Below are positions 39,992 to 45,545 of a stretch of 45,545 nt of DNA, one piece after another. The stretch covers positions 1-45,545 of the forward strand of contig JAATFV010000017.1 in the NCBI GenBank assembly GCA_015655015.1. The letters run 5' to 3'. Under the pieces are notes generated by a model. That model made no database searches and was not told the origin of the DNA. It saw only the letters and a program-made list of their open reading frames with translations. Position numbers and translations under genes: made by a program. This DNA is from Chitinophagales bacterium (lineage in GTDB: Bacteria > Bacteroidota > Bacteroidia > Chitinophagales > Chitinophagaceae). The stretch's first letter is position 1. Every line of letters starts with the position of its first letter.

Positions 39992-42058
39992 ATGAAACAG
40001 AAGATTGTCCTGGTATTATTATTCCTGGCTGCGAACGGGTCGATCCTGGCGCAAATAAGGTTGCCGCGCCTTGTAAGAGATAGTATGGTTTTGCAGCGGG
40101 ACAGGAAAATAAACATCTGGGGCTGGGCATCGAAAGGGGAGAGAGTAAGTGTAACGTTTAAATTGAAAACCTATACGTCCAATACCGGAAAAGACGGCAA
40201 ATGGATGCTGCAGCTGCCGTCTATGAAGGCAGGCGGTCCATATACAATGGAGATCAGCGGAAAGAATAAGATAGTTTTGCACGATGTGTTGATCGGGGAC
40301 GTCTGGCTTTGCTCCGGCCAGTCGAATATGGTGCATCAAATGAGGTTGCATAACATACGTTACCGGGATGAGGTCGCAGGCGCACATTATCCTGAAATAA
40401 GACAATTCTGGATACCAACCCTGACCAGTTTGCAGGGGCCGCAGGATGATCTTCCTGCAGGTAATTGGAAGTCCGCCAATCGGGAAGATGTCCTGGAGTT
40501 TTCAGCCGTAGCTTATTTTTTTGCAAAGGATTTGTATGAGAAATACAAGGTGCCTGTCGGTATAATCAATTCGAGTGTCGGAGGTACGCCTATTGAAGCC
40601 TGGACCAGTGAAGAGGGGTTTAAAGGTTTTCCTTCCATTTTACAAACAATTGAAAAAAATAAAGACACCGCCTACATCAACAGCTTTAGCCGGAACAGGC
40701 TGGCGAACAGGCCTGATATCCCGAAGCTGGCGGACAAGGGACTTGCTGGTCCCATGCCCTGGTACAACCCCGCCTATGTTCCCAGGGATTGGCGGCAAAT
40801 CGGCATTCCCGGTTATTGGGAAGACCAGGGGCTGAGAGATCTTGACGGGGTGGTTTGGTACAGGAGGGAGATCGATGTACCTGCATCTATGACCGGCAAG
40901 CCTGCAAAGATCTTTTTAGGAAGAGTTGTCAATGCCGATGCAGTGTATGTCAATGGAAAGGAGGTGGGCAATACCACCTACGAATATCCGCAAAGAAGGT
41001 ACGCCATCCCTGCTGATGTGCTGAAGCCGGGAAAGAATTTATTCGTAGTCCGTGTCACCAACACTTCCGGAAAAGGCGGTTTTGTCCCCGACAAGCCTTA
41101 TTGTCTGATCGCGGGAAATGACACTGTCGATCTGAAAGGTTATTGGTTATATAAGGTTGGTGAAGTATTTGTACCTCGTCAACCATCGGGCGGAGGTTTG
41201 GGTTTCTCTGCGCAAAATGCACCGGCAGCTTTATTTAATGCGATGATTGCACCCCTTATCAATTACGCGATAAAAGGGATTGTTTGGTACCAGGGAGAAG
41301 CGAATACCAACGCTGCCGATGAATATGCGAAGTTACAGCCGGGAATGATCACCGATTGGCGCAACAAGTGGAACGAAGGAGATATCCCGTTTTTATATGT
41401 GCAGCTCCCGGGTTATGGCGATTATAATTACCTGCCTTCGGAAAGCAGCTGGGCCGGATTAAGGGAGGCGCAGCTGCAGTCGCTGTCCGTCGTCAATACA
41501 GGCATGGCGGTGGCTATCGACCTGGGGGAATGGAACGATATTCATCCCGACAGGAAAAAACCGGTAGGCGACCGCCTGGCCCTGGCTGCAGAAGGGATCG
41601 CTTATGGAGAAAATATCGTCTACTCGGGACCCATTTACCGGTCATCGGAAATTTCGGGTGATAAAATAACTATTTCATTCACTCATGCAGGAGGCGGTCT
41701 GGTCACCGGGGATGGGGAAGAACCGCAGGAATTCGCTATTGCCGGCGCTGATAAAAAATTTGTTTGGGCCAATGCAAAAATCGAAGACGACAAGGTTGTT
41801 GTATGGAGTAATGAAATAAAGGACCCGAAGTATGTTAGATACGCATGGGCAGATGATCCCGTAAATCCGAACTTGTACAACAAGGAAGGATTACCGGCAT
41901 CACCTTTCGAAACAGTCGGTAAGATCGACCGGGAGACTACCGTAAATGGGAAAATTTACCGGAGACCCGTTATATTTACCGCAGATAACTATGCTAAAAT
42001 ACCTGATCCTCGAAAAGGCGGTTCCTGTCTGGCTATAGCCGCGCTTTTTTTGTGGTAA
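39992..42058 (+). CDS. Sialate O-acetylesterase-like SGNH esterase 1 (likely xylan acetylesterase)
   Basis: A 688-residue exported esterase. The start at 39992 (MKQKIVLVLLFLAANGSILAQ) gives a signal peptide; a GTG frame 22 codons upstream crosses the hairpin and is rejected. The SGNH/GDSL-type catalytic Ser is in GDVWLCSGQSNM (Ser111), with IVWYQGEANTN further on and the Asp-x-His pair at Asp516/His518 (NDIHP). A sugar-binding-like insert (VVWYRREIDVP, VYVNGKEVGNTTYEYPQRRY) splits the hydrolase domain. Proteins of this type in xylan and xyloglucan loci remove acetyl groups from the glycan, hence the inferred role. The last about 46 residues, after LPASPFET, have no counterpart in esterase 2 and cover a terminator-like hairpin. 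Confidence 0.85.
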   Translation: MKQKIVLVLLFLAANGSILAQIRLPRLVRDSMVLQRDRKINIWGWASKGERVSVTFKLKTYTSNTGKDGKWMLQLPSMKAGGPYTMEISGKNKIVLHDVLIGDVWLCSGQSNMVHQMRLHNIRYRDEVAGAHYPEIRQFWIPTLTSLQGPQDDLPAGNWKSANREDVLEFSAVAYFFAKDLYEKYKVPVGIINSSVGGTPIEAWTSEEGFKGFPSILQTIEKNKDTAYINSFSRNRLANRPDIPKLADKGLAGPMPWYNPAYVPRDWRQIGIPGYWEDQGLRDLDGVVWYRREIDVPASMTGKPAKIFLGRVVNADAVYVNGKEVGNTTYEYPQRRYAIPADVLKPGKNLFVVRVTNTSGKGGFVPDKPYCLIAGNDTVDLKGYWLYKVGEVFVPRQPSGGGLGFSAQNAPAALFNAMIAPLINYAIKGIVWYQGEANTNAADEYAKLQPGMITDWRNKWNEGDIPFLYVQLPGYGDYNYLPSESSWAGLREAQLQSLSVVNTGMAVAIDLGEWNDIHPDRKKPVGDRLALAAEGIAYGENIVYSGPIYRSSEISGDKITISFTHAGGGLVTGDGEEPQEFAIAGADKKFVWANAKIEDDKVVVWSNEIKDPKYVRYAWADDPVNPNLYNKEGLPASPFETVGKIDRETTVNGKIYRRPVIFTADNYAKIPDPRKGGSCLAIAALFLW
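42013..42051 (+). terminator. Terminator-like hairpin inside the end of the esterase 1 gene
   Basis: AAAAGGCGG (42013-42021) can pair with CCGCGCTTTT (42039 on) with one bulge, and the arm runs into seven T's (42045-42051). The loop contains a GGCTATAGCC palindrome. It lies within the last codons of esterase 1, ahead of esterase 2. Confidence 0.45.
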
Positions 42059-42078
42059 ACTGGTATATTTACAGTCTT

Positions 42079-44040
42079 ATGAACAAAAGCAAGTTATTCA
42101 TTGGAGCCCTGGCAGTTCTGCTGACCAGCGTGGCCGGCTACGGACAAGTCAAGCTTCCCCGCCTGATAAGCGATGGCATGGTATTGCAAAGAGGTGTCGA
42201 AATAAAGACCTGGGGATGGGCGGGACCCGCAGAACATATCACCGTGAAGTTCGACGGGGAGACGGAGAGTGCCGTAACAGGTGATGATGGCAAATGGTTC
42301 ATCACGCTGAAGCCAAGACGGGCTGGCGGGCCCTATGTCATGAATATCGACGGGATCAACCATATCATGGTGAAGAATATCCTGGTTGGCGATGTATGGG
42401 TCTGCTCCGGTCAGTCCAATATGGAATTACCCATGGAAAGGGTAAAAGAAAAATATGCAGACGTCATTGCTCATGCCGCCAACCCTTCCATCCGGCAGTT
42501 CAAAGTGGCCACGAACTATAATTTCGTCAGCCCTGTGGACGATCTTCCTTCCGGTAGCTGGAAAGCGGCAGACTCTACCACCGTGCTGCAGTTCACGGCT
42601 GTCGGGTATTTTTTTGCCAAATCATTATTCGAGAAATATCATGTGCCGATAGGACTCATCAATGCCAGCGTAGGCGGCTCGCCTGCCCAGGCCTGGCTAA
42701 GCGAAAGGGCCCTGCATGCTTTTCCCGATTACCTGGAAATAGCAGAAAAATATAAGGATTCCGCTTATCCCAATGGGATCGCTCAAAAGGAAAAGGTCAT
42801 CAGCGATGACTGGTACCGGCGTATCCGGGAAGGCGATAAGGGACTGCACGACAACCGGCCCTGGTATGATCCCGCCTTTGATGCCTCTGCCTGGAAGTCG
42901 ATGTCTGTTCCCGGTTATTGGGCCGATCAGGGATTGCCCTCCACGAACGGAGTGGTATGGTTCCGCAAAGAGATCGATGTGCCTGCGGTTATGACAGGAA
43001 TACCGGCCAGGTTATTGTTGGGCCGGATCGTGGACAGGGATTCTGTTTATGTGAACGGGCAGTTCGCCGGAACCACCGGTTATCAATGGCCCCCGAGAAT
43101 ATATGAGCTGCCTGCCGGCCTGCTGAAGCCGGGTAAGAATACCATCGTCATCCGGGTGATCAATAGTGCAGGGCGCGGCGGATTTGTTCCTGACAAGCCT
43201 TACCGCCTGACCGCAGCGGGCAAGACGATCGATCTTACCGGCTCCTGGGTTTACCAGCCGGGGGTAACCGCCGATCCATTGCCGGCGTCAACTAACTTTA
43301 ACTACCAGCCTGGCGGATTGTTCAATGCTATGATCGCTCCGCTGCTGAGGCATTCTATTAAGGGAGTGATCTGGTATCAGGGAGAAGGGAATACGGGCAA
43401 GCCCGCAGAATACCGTTCACTGTTCTCATCATTGATCGCGGATTGGAGGTCAGTCTGGAGAGAAGGGAATTTTCCGTTCCTGTACGTTCAGCTCGCCAAT
43501 TTTATGGCAACGAAAGACGAGCCGGGTGAAAGCAACTGGGCAGATTTGCGCGAGGCGCAGCGATTGACCTTATCCGTTCCTGCTACTGCTATGGCAGTCA
43601 TCTCGGATATCGGGGAATGGAACGACGTTCATCCCCTGGACAAAGAAGACGTAGGCAAAAGACTGGAGCTGGCTGCAGAGAAACTGGTATATGGCGATAG
43701 ATGGGTCATTCCTTCCGGCCCCTTGTACGAGTCGATGCATGTCAGCGGCAATGAGATCCACGTCCATTTCTCCAATATCGGCGAAGGCCTGGTAGCGAAG
43801 GGCGGCGGAGAGCTGAAGTATTTCGCCATTGCAGGGGAAGACAAGAAATTCGTCTGGGCAAAAGCCCGGATAGCCGGAGATAAAGTGATCGTCTGGAATG
43901 ACCAGGTCCCTCACCCGGTGGCTGTACGGTATGCCTGGGCCGATAATCCGGAGGGCGCTAATTTATATAATAAATCTAATTATAAAGTTTGGCTGCCGGC
44001 CTCTTCCTTCAGCGCTGAAAAGAAACGAAAACGACGATGA
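42079..44040 (+). CDS. Sialate O-acetylesterase-like SGNH esterase 2 (likely xylan acetylesterase)
   Basis: A 653-residue paralogue of esterase 1 with the same layout. The start at 42079 (MNKSKLFIGALAVLLTSVAGYGQ) gives a signal peptide; an upstream GTG in frame overlaps the previous gene and is not needed. Catalytic Ser113 lies in GDVWVCSGQSNM, VIWYQGEGNT follows, and the Asp516/His518 pair is in NDVHPLD. The sugar-binding-like insert is conserved (VVWFRKEIDVP, VYVNGQFAGTTGYQWPPRIY). The two esterases are clearly a tandem duplication and may take different acetyl positions on xylan. The C-terminus is short and basic (AEKKRKRR). The GH3 gene follows after 29 bases. Confidence 0.85.
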   Translation: MNKSKLFIGALAVLLTSVAGYGQVKLPRLISDGMVLQRGVEIKTWGWAGPAEHITVKFDGETESAVTGDDGKWFITLKPRRAGGPYVMNIDGINHIMVKNILVGDVWVCSGQSNMELPMERVKEKYADVIAHAANPSIRQFKVATNYNFVSPVDDLPSGSWKAADSTTVLQFTAVGYFFAKSLFEKYHVPIGLINASVGGSPAQAWLSERALHAFPDYLEIAEKYKDSAYPNGIAQKEKVISDDWYRRIREGDKGLHDNRPWYDPAFDASAWKSMSVPGYWADQGLPSTNGVVWFRKEIDVPAVMTGIPARLLLGRIVDRDSVYVNGQFAGTTGYQWPPRIYELPAGLLKPGKNTIVIRVINSAGRGGFVPDKPYRLTAAGKTIDLTGSWVYQPGVTADPLPASTNFNYQPGGLFNAMIAPLLRHSIKGVIWYQGEGNTGKPAEYRSLFSSLIADWRSVWREGNFPFLYVQLANFMATKDEPGESNWADLREAQRLTLSVPATAMAVISDIGEWNDVHPLDKEDVGKRLELAAEKLVYGDRWVIPSGPLYESMHVSGNEIHVHFSNIGEGLVAKGGGELKYFAIAGEDKKFVWAKARIAGDKVIVWNDQVPHPVAVRYAWADNPEGANLYNKSNYKVWLPASSFSAEKKRKRR

Positions 44041-44069
44041 ATTCACGTTATTCCTAATATTAATTTGAT

Positions 44070-45545
44070 ATGAAGCGCCTTTTATTCCTGACTGTTCTTG
44101 CCTGTTCCTGTTGTGTCGCTGCGTACGCACAAAACGAAGCTTACTTGAATGCCGCCCTACCCCTGGACGGGCGGGTAAAAGACCTGATCTCCCGGCTGAC
44201 CCTCGAAGAAAAAGTTTACCAGATGATGAACAATACCCCCGCCATTCCCCGGCTGCATATTCCGGAATATGACTGGTGGAATGAATGCCTGCATGGGGTG
44301 GCCCGTTCGGGGATCGCCACGATCTTTCCTCAGCCGATCGGCATGGCCGCTACCTTTGACGATGGACTGGTGCACCAGGCTGCTACCGCTATTTCCGATG
44401 AGGCCCGGGCTATGTACAATGCCGCCATGAAGAAAGGGTATCATGCACAATTCGGCGGGCTGACCTTCTGGACGCCGAACATTAATATCTTCCGGGATCC
44501 GAGATGGGGAAGGGGACAGGAAACTTACGGAGAAGATCCATACCTGACATCTCAGATGGGAGTAGCGCTGGTGACGGGCCTGCAGGGGAATGATCCGAAA
44601 TATCTGAAAGTCGCAGCCTGCGCCAAACATTATGCTGTTCACAGCGGACCGGAAAGACTTCGTCACGGATTCGATGCGGAAGTGTCGCAAAAAGACCTCT
44701 GGGATACTTACCTGCCCGCTTTCCATGCCCTCGTTGATGCCAAAGTAGAAGCGGTGATGTGCGCTTACAACCGGACTAACGGAGAGGCCTGCTGCGGTAA
44801 TACGTATTTGCTGCAGGATGTGTTGCGTGATCAATGGGGATTTAAAGGACATATCGTGTCGGACTGCGATGCGATCGCGGATATCTATGACGGGCATAAG
44901 CTGGTGGCCGACAAGACAGGAGCGGCCGTCCTCGCTTTACAAAGAGGGGTGAACCTGAATTGCGGCGACACCTATCTCAACCTGGTGGATGCGGTGAAAA
45001 AAGGGTTGGTTTCCGAGTCGCAGATCGATAGTTCGCTGGCGATCCTGTTGCGCACCCGTTTTAAATTAGGGCTTTTCGATGCCCCGGGCTCGGGTCCATA
45101 CGACCGGATCCCGGAGTCTGTTATCAATAGCGCCGAACATCGGGCCCTGGCCAGGAAGCTGGCGGAAAAATCAATCGTATTGCTGAAGAATAATGGAGCG
45201 CTGCCGTTACCCAACGGTTTGAAAAAATATTATATCACGGGCCCTACGGCCGCCAGCATCGACGTGCTGATCGGCAACTACTATGGCGTCAATGACAGGC
45301 TGGTGACCATCCTGGAAGGCCTGGCGGGACAAGCGCAGCCCGGCAGCCAGATGACCTATCGTCAGGGCGTCCTGCTGGACAGGGACAACGTGAACCCTAT
45401 TGATTGGGCTTCCGGGGAGGCTAAGACTGCCGATGCCACCATCGCCGTATTGGGAATCTCCGGAATGCTGGAAGGGGAGGAAGGCGAATCGCTGGCCAGT
45501 CCTTCTGCCGGCGACCGCCTGGATTATAATATTCCGAAAAACCAG
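44070..45545 (+). CDS. GH3 family glycoside hydrolase, beta-xylosidase type, 3' truncated by window
   Basis: The first 492 residues of an exported GH3 enzyme; the frame stays open to the last base. The signal peptide ends near AYAQN. Motifs match the GH3 at 14722: YDWWNECLHGVA, TFWTPNINIFRDPRWGRGQETYGEDPY, KHYAVHSGPE, MCAYNRTNGEACC, and nucleophile Asp265 in IVSDCDAI. The start of the second domain is visible with SIVLLKNNGALPLP and LEGEEGESLA. As the last enzyme of the xylan PUL it should release xylose, or arabinose, from oligosaccharides; the xylosidase reading rests on context and the branch motifs. It shares the operon of the two esterases, 29 bases after esterase 2. Confidence 0.93.
   Translation, partial: MKRLLFLTVLACSCCVAAYAQNEAYLNAALPLDGRVKDLISRLTLEEKVYQMMNNTPAIPRLHIPEYDWWNECLHGVARSGIATIFPQPIGMAATFDDGLVHQAATAISDEARAMYNAAMKKGYHAQFGGLTFWTPNINIFRDPRWGRGQETYGEDPYLTSQMGVALVTGLQGNDPKYLKVAACAKHYAVHSGPERLRHGFDAEVSQKDLWDTYLPAFHALVDAKVEAVMCAYNRTNGEACCGNTYLLQDVLRDQWGFKGHIVSDCDAIADIYDGHKLVADKTGAAVLALQRGVNLNCGDTYLNLVDAVKKGLVSESQIDSSLAILLRTRFKLGLFDAPGSGPYDRIPESVINSAEHRALARKLAEKSIVLLKNNGALPLPNGLKKYYITGPTAASIDVLIGNYYGVNDRLVTILEGLAGQAQPGSQMTYRQGVLLDRDNVNPIDWASGEAKTADATIAVLGISGMLEGEEGESLASPSAGDRLDYNIPKNQ

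Overview
The window is from a member of the Bacteroidota, most likely a Chitinophaga-like member of the Chitinophagaceae. The signs are two SusC/SusD outer-membrane pairs among many secreted glycoside hydrolases, three proteins with type IX secretion (T9SS) sorting-like C-termini, promoters with the Bacteroidota -7 box TAnnTTTG, and no clear Shine-Dalgarno sequences. No tRNA, rRNA, CRISPR array or transposase was seen. Family names rest on recognised motifs; no database was searched.

Region 1 (1-10590, + strand) is a polysaccharide utilization locus (PUL): a SusC cut by the window start, SusD, a parallel beta-helix protein, a GH36-like TIM-barrel protein whose expected nucleophile Asp appears to be Tyr, and a GH35 beta-galactosidase. 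It probably handles a galactose-containing glycan. Region 2 (10602-12403, - strand) holds two paralogous stand-alone receiver domains that both have Gly in place of the phospho-acceptor Asp, next to an intact NarL/FixJ response regulator. Region 3 (12404-14702) has a possible short transcription unit (promoter, 15-codon ORF, hairpin), then a divergent GAPDH-like enzyme and an SDR oxidoreductase. Region 4 (14722-23066) holds a GH3 enzyme, three T9SS-type secreted proteins and an aquaporin. Region 5 (23092-26230, - strand) is a TonB-dependent receptor behind an unusual leader with a dyad, a promoter, a 42-codon ORF and two mutually exclusive hairpins, one of them terminator-like.

Region 6 (26231-45545) is a glucuronoxylan PUL. 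On the - strand a tight operon runs LacI regulator, GH67 alpha-glucuronidase, SDR, GH115 alpha-glucuronidase, GH10 xylanase. Divergently on the + strand run SusC, SusD, two tandem SGNH (sialate O-acetylesterase-like) esterases and a GH3 enzyme cut by the window end. Together they would debranch (GH115/GH67, esterases), cut (GH10), import (SusC/D) and finish (GH3) acetylated glucuronoxylan. Two LacI-type operators lie in the divergent intergenic region. The SusC gene is also preceded by a short ORF sharing a PF-x-NLK-x-x-F motif and its underlying hairpin sequence with the TonB-receptor leader; these two leaders are the most interesting unexplained signal here.
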